A stretch of 64,000 nt of DNA from Acetobacter conturbans. GTDB lineage: Bacteria; Pseudomonadota; Alphaproteobacteria; Acetobacterales; Acetobacteraceae. The translations under genes and the position numbers were made by a program. Under the pieces are notes generated by a model. That model saw only the letters and a list, made by a program, of their open reading frames with translations, was not told the origin of the DNA and searched no databases. Of the stretch, positions 18,504 to 27,151 are shown piece by piece (positions within the stretch are counted from its first letter, which is position 1; each line of letters starts with the position of its first letter). The stretch lies in contig NZ_WOSY01000005.1 of the NCBI RefSeq assembly GCF_011516755.1, forward strand, positions 62,001-126,000, written 5' to 3'.

Positions 18504-20453
18504 TTATTGTTTTGTCGACACTGCATGCGTGTCCGGTGACGCCCCTTTCAACGTCGGTTTTGTTGTGACCGGAATGGTCGGTGGTGGTGGCACTACGCCC
18601 GGCGTCTGATTGTCTTTCGAGGCCTGTCCCGCAAACGGGTTCTTGCCGAGAATCTGTTGCGCCACCTGCGGATAACGATTCATCAGCCCCAGAAGGGTGC
18701 CGTTGGTCCAGCCGAAGCCGATCTGCATGGGATACTCGCCACCGCCTACCCCGCCTGTCGGGCTGATCTGTGGATTCACGACATCATATTTTTCCAGCAG
18801 AACGCCGCTTTTTTCATAGGTGCCGATCACGCGCGTCATCCAGCGTTTTGCGATTTCCTGCGCGAGAGAGTCCTCGCCATAAAGGTTCAGGCCCTTGATC
18901 GCCATCCATTCGAAGGGAGCCCAGCCGTTCGGGGAGTCCCACTGCTGGCCGCTGATCACATCCGTGGCAACCAGACCACCGGGATAAAGCAGTTTTTCCC
19001 GTAGGGTTTTCGCAACCGTGTGTGCCTGGGGCGTCGTCGCCATGTGCATGAACAGCGGCACGGCGGTCGCAGCCGAAAGCACGTCCGTGAGGCGCTCGTT
19101 CTTCCAGTCGTAATCGTAGAAGGCGCCACGTTTCGGATCCCACAGAACACGTTGGATCGCGGCGATACGTTGTTCGGCTTCCGCCTTGTAGTGAGCCGCC
19201 TTTTCCTTATTGCCTGAAAGTTCATAGGCATGTGCGAGGGTTTGTGCGAGATGCGCGACCGCACAGCTCATTTCGATCGTCACGAGATCGGTGGTGTGGA
19301 TCGTGGAAAGCGTATGGCGATCCTGCAGCCAGCGTGATGAAAAGTCCCAGCCGGTTTCCGAACCTGCGCGGAGATCGCGCCAGATTTCCGCAGAAGGGCG
19401 GGATGTCGAGGCGGCGGTGGCGATATCCTGCGGATAGCTTTCGTCACGCGGCGTGTCGAGATCATCCCACGGGCGGGTCATCAGCGTGCCGTCTTTCAGA
19501 CGCACGGCATGGCGCCACGCATGCCCCGGTTCCAGCGTCGCTTCTCCATCCGTCCAGTAATCATATTCGCGCTGAAGCTGGGGCAGATACTGGATATAGA
19601 TTTTCTGGCCATCATGAGTGGCGATCAGATCGAGCATCAGGGCGAAAAAGGCAGGCTGGGAGCGGCCGAGATAATAGGTGCGGCTGCCATTCGGGATATG
19701 GCCGTAGCGATCGATCAGGGACGCAAGATTGCGAAAGGTCGAGCGCATGAGGTCGATGCGGCCATCTTCGTACAGGCCGATCATCGTGAAATAGGTGTCC
19801 CAGTAGTATAGCTCGGAAAAACGGCCACCGGGCACGACATATTTTTCTGGCAACGGCAGTAGGGACGACCAGGGCACGGGGGTATCCGGCTCACGCGTCA
19901 GCACGTCCCACATGCCGGAGATGTAATCCCGGACATTTTCGCCGGGCTTGCGCTGATAGGCTGCGGAAGTGATGGCGGGGACCGTGAAATAGGTCGCGAC
20001 AAATGTTTTGAGGTCAAAGCCGGGATCGTTTTTCTGGGCGCGCCATGTCGCCAGAATCTCTTCCGGCGGACGGTTTGGATAGGCATCGGCGGCGGCTTTG
20101 GCGTCAGTAAAGATATGCTCCTTGCCAATGGCCGCGAACAGGCCATCAAGCGCGATCGACGGTGGCCGGAGATCCTGCTGGACGGGCAGTTTGGGAGCCT
20201 GTGGCGGCGGAATGATCGCGGGGTGGAGGAGAATCTGGACGCTGGGGACGGAAGGAGGCTGCTCATCGGATACGGCCATGGACGAGTCTCCGCCGGGTTC
20301 TGTCTGCGCTGAGGCAGGTACTGACAGCGAGGAAAGAGCGATGATGCTGGAAGCCAGAATGCAACGGAGACGGAAAGAGTGGAGCGGCCTCAAGCGATAT
20401 CCTTTCGTGCGACCAGACTTGGCACTGTCCCTGCGGGATAATGACGCGGACAC
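18504..20453 (-). CDS. treA: Periplasmic trehalase (glycoside hydrolase family 37)
   Basis: The enzyme splits trehalose into two glucose molecules. An Arg-rich N-terminus and a signal helix (CILASSIIALSSLSVPASAQ) end in a likely AxA cleavage site near residue 49, so the enzyme is periplasmic. Both GH37 signatures are present: PGGRFSELYYWDTY and QWDSPNGWAPFEW. The catalytic acid is in ETGWDFSSRW (around residue 369) and the catalytic base in GGGEYPMQIGFGWTNG (around residue 574). The 649-aa length is somewhat long, owing to Pro-rich stretches after the signal peptide and at the C-terminus. It stands alone and is divergent from tldD. Confidence 0.96.
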   Translation of the reverse strand: MSASLSRRDSAKSGRTKGYRLRPLHSFRLRCILASSIIALSSLSVPASAQTEPGGDSSMAVSDEQPPSVPSVQILLHPAIIPPPQAPKLPVQQDLRPPSIALDGLFAAIGKEHIFTDAKAAADAYPNRPPEEILATWRAQKNDPGFDLKTFVATYFTVPAITSAAYQRKPGENVRDYISGMWDVLTREPDTPVPWSSLLPLPEKYVVPGGRFSELYYWDTYFTMIGLYEDGRIDLMRSTFRNLASLIDRYGHIPNGSRTYYLGRSQPAFFALMLDLIATHDGQKIYIQYLPQLQREYDYWTDGEATLEPGHAWRHAVRLKDGTLMTRPWDDLDTPRDESYPQDIATAASTSRPSAEIWRDLRAGSETGWDFSSRWLQDRHTLSTIHTTDLVTIEMSCAVAHLAQTLAHAYELSGNKEKAAHYKAEAEQRIAAIQRVLWDPKRGAFYDYDWKNERLTDVLSAATAVPLFMHMATTPQAHTVAKTLREKLLYPGGLVATDVISGQQWDSPNGWAPFEWMAIKGLNLYGEDSLAQEIAKRWMTRVIGTYEKSGVLLEKYDVVNPQISPTGGVGGGEYPMQIGFGWTNGTLLGLMNRYPQVAQQILGKNPFAGQASKDNQTPGVVPPPPTIPVTTKPTLKGASPDTHAVSTKQ

Positions 20454-20561
20454 TGCCCGTGGGTTTTCCGGGATTCATGAAACCGGTTATGACATAGGAA
20501 CATATCGCGGTGGTAAACGCCCCTTTAAGCCGTCACCACATCCTGTCCCGGAGTTTTGCCC

Positions 20562-22076
20562 ATGTCGTCACCTGCCTCAACCCGGAATGTCGCCGCGTGC
20601 ACCGGAGAAAAGAGCGTGCAGTCCTCTGTCGCGGGCCTTGGGCCCCTTGCGGCGACGGATCATCTTTTCTTCGAACGCGCCGGTGCGCTGCTGGTCCGGG
20701 ACGAAGCGGAGAGTATCACCGCCTCCGCGCTGGAGGGTATGGATGACGGAGAACTCTTCCTCGAATACCGCGAAAGTGAAGGTCTCTCGCTTGATGACGG
20801 GGTGATTCGCTCCGCTTCCTTCGACACCTCAAGCGGCTTTGGTCTGCGCAGTGTTCTGGGTGAGGAAACCGGGTTCGCTCATTCCGACGAGATCAGCAAG
20901 ACCTCGCTCAGGCGCGCCGCCGAGACCGTCTCCACCGTGCGCAATGGCCGCACGGGCGTCATGGCGCCCCCGCCACGCTCGACCAACACACGGCTCTACA
21001 GCGACATCAATCCGCTGCATGAGACCGATTTCGCCCACCGCGCCGCCCTGCTTGGCCAGATCGACGCCTATGCGCGGGGCAAGGACAGTCGCGTGGTGCA
21101 GGTGATGGCATCCATCTCCTCGGAGTGGCAGGCCGTTCAGATCATGCGTGCCGACGGGCTGCGTGTGGCCGATATCCGCCCGCTCGTGCGCCTGAACGTG
21201 TCGGTGGTTGTGGAGAAGGACGGCCGTCGTGAGAGCGGTTCGTACGGATTCGGCGGCCGCTACAGCGTGACGAAGTTGCTGGAAGAAGGCGCATGGCAGC
21301 ATGGCGTGGATGAAGCGCTGCGGACGGCGCTGGTCAATCTTGATGCCCGCCCCGCACCGGCGGGAGAGATGGAAATCGTGCTCGGTGCCGGCTGGCCCGG
21401 CATCCTGCTGCATGAAGCGGTCGGCCACGGACTGGAAGGCGATTTCAACCGCAAGAAGACGTCCATGTTCTCCGACCTGATGGGCAAGCGTGTTGCCAGT
21501 CCCGGCGTGACGGTCGTGGATGACGGCACGCTGCCCGACCGGCGCGGCAGCCTGACGGTCGACGATGAAGGCACGCCTTCCGGTCGCACGGTGATGATTG
21601 AGGACGGTATCCTGACCGGCTTCATTCAGGACCGTCTCAACGCGCGCCTGATGGGCGTCACGCCGACAGGCAACGGGCGTCGCCAGTCCTATGGCTACAT
21701 GCCGATTCCCCGCATGACCAACACGCTGATGCTGGCGGGAGAAGCGAGCAGGGATGACATGATCCGCTCCGTGAAACGCGGTCTTTACGCCGCGAATTTT
21801 GGTGGTGGGCAGGTCGATATCACCTCGGGCAAGTTCGTGTTCGCGGCCTCCGAAGCCTATCTGATCGAAGACGGCAAGGTGACGGCTCCTGTCCGGGGCG
21901 CGACACTGATCGGCAACGGCGCGGATGCTATGACGTCCATTTCCATGATCGGCTCGGATATGGCGCTCGATCCGGGCATCGGCACCTGCGGGAAGGCCGG
22001 CCAGGGCGTGCCGGTCGGCGTGGGTCAGCCAACGTTGAAAATGACGGGACTGACGGTGGGCGGAACGGCGACCTGA
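20562..22076 (+). CDS. tldD: Metalloprotease TldD
   Basis: TldD forms a heterodimeric zinc protease with PmbA/TldE. The pair processes microcin B17, CcdA and some RiPP peptides. The zinc-binding motif HEAVGHGLEGD lies around residues 283-293. The C-terminal barrel contains GATLIGNGADAMTSISMIGSDM and a Cys-Gly-Lys-rich end typical of the family. I take the ATG at 20562 (504 aa), nine bases after GGAG. No pmbA gene is in this window. The 3' end faces holA with only 33 bases between the two stop codons. Confidence 0.95.
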   Translation: MSSPASTRNVAACTGEKSVQSSVAGLGPLAATDHLFFERAGALLVRDEAESITASALEGMDDGELFLEYRESEGLSLDDGVIRSASFDTSSGFGLRSVLGEETGFAHSDEISKTSLRRAAETVSTVRNGRTGVMAPPPRSTNTRLYSDINPLHETDFAHRAALLGQIDAYARGKDSRVVQVMASISSEWQAVQIMRADGLRVADIRPLVRLNVSVVVEKDGRRESGSYGFGGRYSVTKLLEEGAWQHGVDEALRTALVNLDARPAPAGEMEIVLGAGWPGILLHEAVGHGLEGDFNRKKTSMFSDLMGKRVASPGVTVVDDGTLPDRRGSLTVDDEGTPSGRTVMIEDGILTGFIQDRLNARLMGVTPTGNGRRQSYGYMPIPRMTNTLMLAGEASRDDMIRSVKRGLYAANFGGGQVDITSGKFVFAASEAYLIEDGKVTAPVRGATLIGNGADAMTSISMIGSDMALDPGIGTCGKAGQGVPVGVGQPTLKMTGLTVGGTAT

Positions 22077-22109
22077 AGCGGTCGCCTCCTCCCGCCATTC
22101 AGTCGCGTC

Positions 22110-23126
22110 TTAGCGCCGTCGTCCGGCAGCCGCTTTCGCGGCGATTCCGGCCAGATGGCGGCGACACAGCAGCACGTCCATCGAGCCCGTCTGCTTGCAG
22201 GCGAACTCGAAGGTCTGGGTGCGCTGCGCCAGATCGAGCAGCGCAGCGAGGGACCATGCGTCCAGCGCCCGTTCGAAGCTTTGCTGTTTCTTGAAAAACA
22301 CCGGTGGCCGGAGCGTCTTCATCGCTTCAGCACGGGTCTGGCCCCGTTCGATTTCCGCCTTCACCCGCCGCAGCCGTGAGATGTGACCAAGTGTCACCCG
22401 TGCGACCGCCACGGGATTCGCACCTTCCGACAGAGCCCGTTCGAGCGCGAGATCCGCCCCTGCGCGATCCCCTTCCATGGCGAGAAAAACCGCGTCATCC
22501 ACGGATGCCGATCCGGAGTCGCCGATACAGACCAGCACATCCTCAAGGGTGAGTTCGCCGTTTTCGCCCGCGTAAAGCGACAGTTTTTCGACTTCGTTGC
22601 GCACGCCGGCCCGGTCCGCACCCAGCCGTCCCACCAGCCAGCCCAGAGCCTCGCTGGTGATCCGCACCCGCTGCTCTTCCAGCATCCGGCGCACGGACGC
22701 TTCAAGAGCGCGCCCTTCCTCCGGATAACAGCCGATGGAGGCGGAATCCGGACGGCTTTCCGCCAGTTTCCGCAGCTTGCCGCGGGCTGGCAAAGCCCCG
22801 GCTTCCATGATGATCAGACTGTTGCAGGGACTATCGAGAACAGCAGCGGTAGCGGTTGCCAGACCGTCCGTCCCCTCGCGGACCCAGACGACGCGGCGGC
22901 CTCCGTCAAGTGAAAGGGCCGTGGCTTCCTCATCGAAACGGGGATGGTCGTCCCGCGCCAGCAGCGACACGCGAAAGGGATCGTCCAGCGAACCGGCGGC
23001 CTTCTTCGTCAGGCTGGCTGCATATTCGCGGATCAGGCCGCTGTCGTCGCCATGCAGAAGCACGAACCGCCATGCGTCCGGCGTGCCCAGCACCTTGCCG
23101 ATCGAACGGGTGTCGATCTTCACCAT
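22110..23126 (-). CDS. holA: DNA polymerase III subunit delta
   Basis: HolA is the clamp-loader subunit that opens the sliding clamp. The 338-aa protein shows the alphaproteobacterial HolA pattern: N-terminal VLLHGDDSGLIREYAASL, the region GWLVGRLGADRAGVRNEVEKLSLYAG, and the C-terminal helical domain with PPVFFKKQQSFERALDAWS. It lies 12 bases after lptE, the conserved leuS-lptE-holA order, and is probably translated from the same message. Confidence 0.94.
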   Translation of the reverse strand: MVKIDTRSIGKVLGTPDAWRFVLLHGDDSGLIREYAASLTKKAAGSLDDPFRVSLLARDDHPRFDEEATALSLDGGRRVVWVREGTDGLATATAAVLDSPCNSLIIMEAGALPARGKLRKLAESRPDSASIGCYPEEGRALEASVRRMLEEQRVRITSEALGWLVGRLGADRAGVRNEVEKLSLYAGENGELTLEDVLVCIGDSGSASVDDAVFLAMEGDRAGADLALERALSEGANPVAVARVTLGHISRLRRVKAEIERGQTRAEAMKTLRPPVFFKKQQSFERALDAWSLAALLDLAQRTQTFEFACKQTGSMDVLLCRRHLAGIAAKAAAGRRR

Positions 23127-23138
23127 GCGGGGGAACGG

Positions 23139-23834
23139 CTACTGGTTGGTGGGGTCGTCATCGTTCGGATCGAGGCGGCCGGTCGCCATAGCCGGAATGC
23201 CATCTTCTCCGGCACGCTCCATCGGCTGTTCATCGCTGGATTTCGGAATGGCGTCGCTGTTTGGATAAAAGACCGTCGCGGGCTTGTTGCTCTTCTCGGT
23301 AGGAGCCTGTGTCTCGAACCAGGTGGCGATCTGCTGCGTGACGTCCGTGGCGAGTGTCTTGGCCACACGCGCCTGGAGTGTTTCCATGTTCAGGTTCTGG
23401 GTGAAATACTGCTCGAAGGTATTGTTGATTCCGTCGAGTGTCGTGGCATCACCCTGCGTCAGCAGTTTGGGTGAAATGCCTACCGTATAAAGCGCCCAGT
23501 GAGCCCGTCCGACGACCCGGAAACGACCGGATGTGTTGTCCAGATGGATGTCGATCGACTCCATGCTCAGACCCGGACTGACCTGCAGCGTATAGGCGTC
23601 CGGATCTTCCGGTCCTGCCCCCGACAGCTCTTCCTGAAGCGCCAGACGTGTGAGTTGTCCGAACCGGTCGGGGATGTTGGCGACGTAGATCCGTTTCAGC
23701 TTCGCGCTGACACCCGGATGCACTTTCGTATCCTCGTAAAGAGGACGAAAGCCACATCCTCCCAGCCACAGCGGCGTCACCAGAAGAGCAAGGCCCACCC
23801 AGCGGGCACGTCGCGTGTGACCGGAAACGCCCAT
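23139..23834 (-). CDS. lptE: LPS-assembly lipoprotein LptE
   Basis: LptE plugs the LptD barrel that inserts lipopolysaccharide into the outer membrane. The protein starts [19 protein letters not shown] and has a lipobox ending in LGGCGFRPLYED; the GCGF(R/Q)PLY motif is the LptE hallmark. The rest is a mixed alpha/beta domain, and the last ~45 residues are polar and probably disordered. The ATG overlaps the leuS stop by one base (TAATG). The frame extends upstream inside leuS, but that part is a shadow. Length is 231 aa. Confidence 0.92.
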   Translation of the reverse strand: MGVSGHTRRARWVGLALLVTPLWLGGCGFRPLYEDTKVHPGVSAKLKRIYVANIPDRFGQLTRLALQEELSGAGPEDPDAYTLQVSPGLSMESIDIHLDNTSGRFRVVGRAHWALYTVGISPKLLTQGDATTLDGINNTFEQYFTQNLNMETLQARVAKTLATDVTQQIATWFETQAPTEKSNKPATVFYPNSDAIPKSSDEQPMERAGEDGIPAMATGRLDPNDDDPTNQ

Positions 23835-26455
23835 TACTTCGCCACCACGAAATTGACGATCCGGTTCGGCACATGAATGCGCTTGACGATCCGCTGGCCC
23901 TCCAGCAGCCGCGCCACGTTCGGCTCGGCTTCGGCACGGGCGATGACAACGTCCGCTGCCTCGTCCGGCTCCGCCTCGATCGTGCCGCGCAGCTTGCCCA
24001 TGATCTGCACTGCCAGCTTCACGCGGGTGACGGCCAGCAGCGCCGGGTCTGCGACGGGCCATGCCTCTTCGGCCACCAGCCCCTTGCCGGGTTCCAGCAT
24101 GGCGAACAGTTCTTCGGCCAGATGCGGCATCATGGGAGCCGTCAGCAGGCAGAGCGTGCGCGCCGCCTCGCGACGGGCGAATGCCATGCCGTCTTCACCG
24201 GCCTTCTTCTCGGTTTCGGCCAGAGCGGAGGTCAGCTCATGCAGACGGGCCACGGCGACGTTGACGGTGAAGGCTTCCAGCGCCTCGGTCACGGCGGCGA
24301 TAGCACGGTGTGTCGCACGACGCAGCGTATCGACGGCTTCCGGCATGTCACCGGCAGACGGCTGCGCCTCGACCGGGCAGCTTGCGGCGACCTGCTTCAC
24401 GATGCGGAACAGGCGCAGCACGAAGCGACCGGACCCGGCGACACCGGCTTCCGTCCACTCCATATCGCGTTCCGGCGGGCTGTCGGACAGCACGAACCAG
24501 CGGGCCGTATCCGCGCCGAACCGGTCGATAATGGCGACCGGCGCGACCGTGTTGCGCTTGGATTTCGACATCTTCTCGACGCGACCGATGGTGACCGGTT
24601 CGCCCGTTTCATGGTGAGCCGCTCCCGTGCCGCTGCGCACGACTTCTTCCGGGTAAAGCCACGCGCCATTCACGTCCTTGTAGCTCTCGTGGTTCACCAT
24701 GCCCTGCGTGAACAGGCCGGAGAACGGCTCGGAAACGTCGAGATAGCCGGTGGCCTTCATCGCCTTGGTGAAGAAGCGGGCATAGAGCAGATGCAGAATC
24801 GCGTGCTCGATGCCGCCGATATACTGGTCAACGGCCAGCCAGCCGTCAGCCGCCGCCTTGTTGGTCGGCGTGGCGGCATGAGGCGCGGTGAAGCGGGCAA
24901 AATACCACGAGCTGTCCACGAACGTGTCGAACGTGTCGGTCTCACGGGTCGCAGGCTTGCTGCATTTCGGGCAGTCCACATGCTTCCATGTCGGATGGTG
25001 GTCGAGCGGGTTGCCGGGGCGGTCGAACGTCACGTCTTCCGGCAGTTCGACCGGAAGCTGCGCGTCCGGCACGGCCACCGGGCCACAGCTTTCGCAATGG
25101 ATGACCGGGATCGGGCAGCCCCAGTAACGCTGACGGGACACCCCCCAGTCGCGCAGACGCCAGTTCACCACACCTGTGCCGACGCCGAGTCCCTCAAGAC
25201 GCTGAATGGCTTCCTTGAGAGCTTCTTCCGTGGTCAGGCCATCGAGAAAGCCCGAGTTGATCATGGTGCCGTCGCCGGTCCATGCCTTGTCGGCGATGGC
25301 GAAGCTGTCCTGCGTCTCGCCTGCGGGCAGAACGACCGGCACGACCGGCAGATTATATTTGTGAGCGAAGTCGAGATCGCGCTGGTCGCCGGACGGGCAA
25401 CCGAACAGAGCGCCGGTGCCATAATCCATCAGCACGAAGTTGGCGATCCAGATTGGGAAGGTCGCATCCGGCAGGAAAGGATGACTGACCTTGAGACCTG
25501 TATCGAAGCCACGCTTCTCGGCGGTCTCGACCGCTTCCACCGATGTGCCCATACGGCGACATTCGGCGATGAATTCAGCGGCTGTCGGGTTGTTCTCAGC
25601 GATTTTGGCAGCCAGCGGATGGTCCGGCGCGATGGCGAGAAACGACATACCAAACAGCGTGTCCGGGCGCGTGGTGAACACCTCGACGGCGTTCAGGTCT
25701 TCATTGAAACCCGCAGGCGGGTGGGACAACGGGAAGCTGAGGCGTGCACCCTCGGAGCGACCGATCCAGCGTTCCTGCATGATGCGGACGCGCTCCGGCC
25801 AGCGGTCCAGCGTCTTGAGGCTGTCCAGTAGGTCTGGCGCGAACTGCGTGATTTTCAGGAACCACTGCGAGAGCTTTTTCTTCTCGATGGGTGCGCCGGA
25901 GCGCCAGCCCTTGCCGTCGACGACCTGCTCGTTGGCGAGAACCGTGTTGTCGATCGGGTCCCAGTTGACCCACGACTCACGGCGATCGACGAGGCCAGCT
26001 TGCAGGAAGTCGAGGAAGATCTTCTGCTGCTTGCCGTAATAATCGGGCAGGCAGGTGGCGATCTCACGGTCCCAGTTCAGCGAGAAGCCGAGGCGCTTCA
26101 GCGTCTCACGCATCGCCGCGATGTTGGCGAGCGTCCATTCCTTCGGATGCACGCCGCGCTCGCGGGCCGCATTCTCGGCGGGCAGACCGAAGGCGTCCCA
26201 GCCCATCGGGTGCAGCACGGCGAAGCCCCGCGCGCGCTTGTAACGGGCGACGACATCGCCCAGCGCGTAGTTGCGGACGTGGCCCATGTGAAGCTGTCCC
26301 GACGGGTAGGGGAACATCTCCAGCACATAGTATTTAGGCTTGTCGGCGGGGGGTACATCCGGAACGGTGAAGACACCGGCCTTGTCCCATTCCTGTTGCC
26401 AACGGGTCTCCACCGAGCGGAAATCGTAGCTTGCGGGGGTATCGTCGGCAGTCAT
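23834..26455 (-). CDS. leuS: Leucyl-tRNA synthetase
   Basis: This class I synthetase charges tRNA-Leu. It carries the HIGH-type motif [15 protein letters not shown] near residue 50, the CP1 editing domain ([22 protein letters not shown]), a CxxC zinc pair in [25 protein letters not shown], and [10 protein letters not shown] near residue 625. The C-terminal domain ends in [19 protein letters not shown], typical of bacterial LeuRS. The 873-aa length is normal. It is preceded by the DUF3576 gene and followed directly by lptE. Confidence 0.98.
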   Translation of the reverse strand: MTADDTPASYDFRSVETRWQQEWDKAGVFTVPDVPPADKPKYYVLEMFPYPSGQLHMGHVRNYALGDVVARYKRARGFAVLHPMGWDAFGLPAENAARERGVHPKEWTLANIAAMRETLKRLGFSLNWDREIATCLPDYYGKQQKIFLDFLQAGLVDRRESWVNWDPIDNTVLANEQVVDGKGWRSGAPIEKKKLSQWFLKITQFAPDLLDSLKTLDRWPERVRIMQERWIGRSEGARLSFPLSHPPAGFNEDLNAVEVFTTRPDTLFGMSFLAIAPDHPLAAKIAENNPTAAEFIAECRRMGTSVEAVETAEKRGFDTGLKVSHPFLPDATFPIWIANFVLMDYGTGALFGCPSGDQRDLDFAHKYNLPVVPVVLPAGETQDSFAIADKAWTGDGTMINSGFLDGLTTEEALKEAIQRLEGLGVGTGVVNWRLRDWGVSRQRYWGCPIPVIHCESCGPVAVPDAQLPVELPEDVTFDRPGNPLDHHPTWKHVDCPKCSKPATRETDTFDTFVDSSWYFARFTAPHAATPTNKAAADGWLAVDQYIGGIEHAILHLLYARFFTKAMKATGYLDVSEPFSGLFTQGMVNHESYKDVNGAWLYPEEVVRSGTGAAHHETGEPVTIGRVEKMSKSKRNTVAPVAIIDRFGADTARWFVLSDSPPERDMEWTEAGVAGSGRFVLRLFRIVKQVAASCPVEAQPSAGDMPEAVDTLRRATHRAIAAVTEALEAFTVNVAVARLHELTSALAETEKKAGEDGMAFARREAARTLCLLTAPMMPHLAEELFAMLEPGKGLVAEEAWPVADPALLAVTRVKLAVQIMGKLRGTIEAEPDEAADVVIARAEAEPNVARLLEGQRIVKRIHVPNRIVNFVVAK

Positions 26456-26534
26456 GATGGCATCGGTCCGGAGGGCGGGTGATCAGATAAGAATGCTGGG
26501 ATTGTCGGTCATCGCCAGCACTGAAACAACAGAT

Positions 26535-26561
26535 CCCATGCGAGGATTATGCCCGCATGGG
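26535..26561 (-). terminator. Hairpin between the DUF3576 gene and leuS
   Basis: An 8-bp perfect stem CCCATGCG/CGCATGGG with an 11-base loop lies just after the DUF3576 stop. The following minus-strand sequence has only a weak T-rich tract, so it may act as an attenuator or mRNA-end structure rather than a full terminator. Confidence 0.35.
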
Positions 26562-26570
26562 AAGAAAACG

Positions 26571-27086
26571 TCAGTTGTCGCGGTTGCCGTTATCGGCGCG
26601 CAACTGCCGGGCGCGGGCCAGAATCTTGGATGTGATGTCGGAAGACGTATTGGCGGCGGGGGGCACGTCACCCCACTGGCCATCCTCGTAAACCTGCCGG
26701 AACACGGTCACGCGCAGGGCGTCGGAGCGCAGGCGCCTGTCGAGGATATAGGCGGTGATCTTGAAGCGCTCACCCTTGGCGGCGGGCGGCATGTACCAGT
26801 CTGTCAGGATGAAGCCGCCGACCGCGTCAGCCGTGGTGATCGGCATGAAGGACAACGTGTCCAGAGCGCCACGCCAGAGATAGGCGTTCACGCCGCCGCT
26901 CAGCTGATCGTCACCACCGGTGGGAGACCGGTCTTCACTGAGGAGATGGTTGCGGGGAGCGGTGAGGTCGCTTGTCTTGTCCCCGCCCGAACAGGCCACC
27001 AGACCAAGAGACAGGCCCATCAGGGGGGCCAGACGAACGGCACGGCTGAAAAGCCACAGAGGCTGACGAACGCGAGTGGTGACCAT
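26571..27086 (-). CDS. DUF3576 family lipoprotein
   Basis: This is a 171-aa predicted lipoprotein. A basic N-terminus and helix end in the lipobox LVAC (SLGLVACSGGDK). The conserved domain contains VNAYLWRGALDTLSFMPI and ADAVGGFILTDWYMPPAAKG, which match the alphaproteobacterial DUF3576 family commonly encoded just before leuS. The start at 27086 is chosen because the lipoprotein signal begins there; the open frame continues upstream without coding character. Its function is unknown, and its conservation with leuS-lptE suggests an envelope role (inference). Confidence 0.85.
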   Translation of the reverse strand: MVTTRVRQPLWLFSRAVRLAPLMGLSLGLVACSGGDKTSDLTAPRNHLLSEDRSPTGGDDQLSGGVNAYLWRGALDTLSFMPITTADAVGGFILTDWYMPPAAKGERFKITAYILDRRLRSDALRVTVFRQVYEDGQWGDVPPAANTSSDITSKILARARQLRADNGNRDN

Positions 27087-27151
27087 TGGGGGCTGCGACT
27101 CCTGTAAGCAAGACCCGCCACCCGTCCCCACCGGGCGTGACCCCTCTGGTG

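Noticed and set aside
23873-25831. 652-codon open frame antisense to leuS
   Set aside because: The complementary strand encodes a complete leucyl-tRNA synthetase; the frame has no domain and no start signal.
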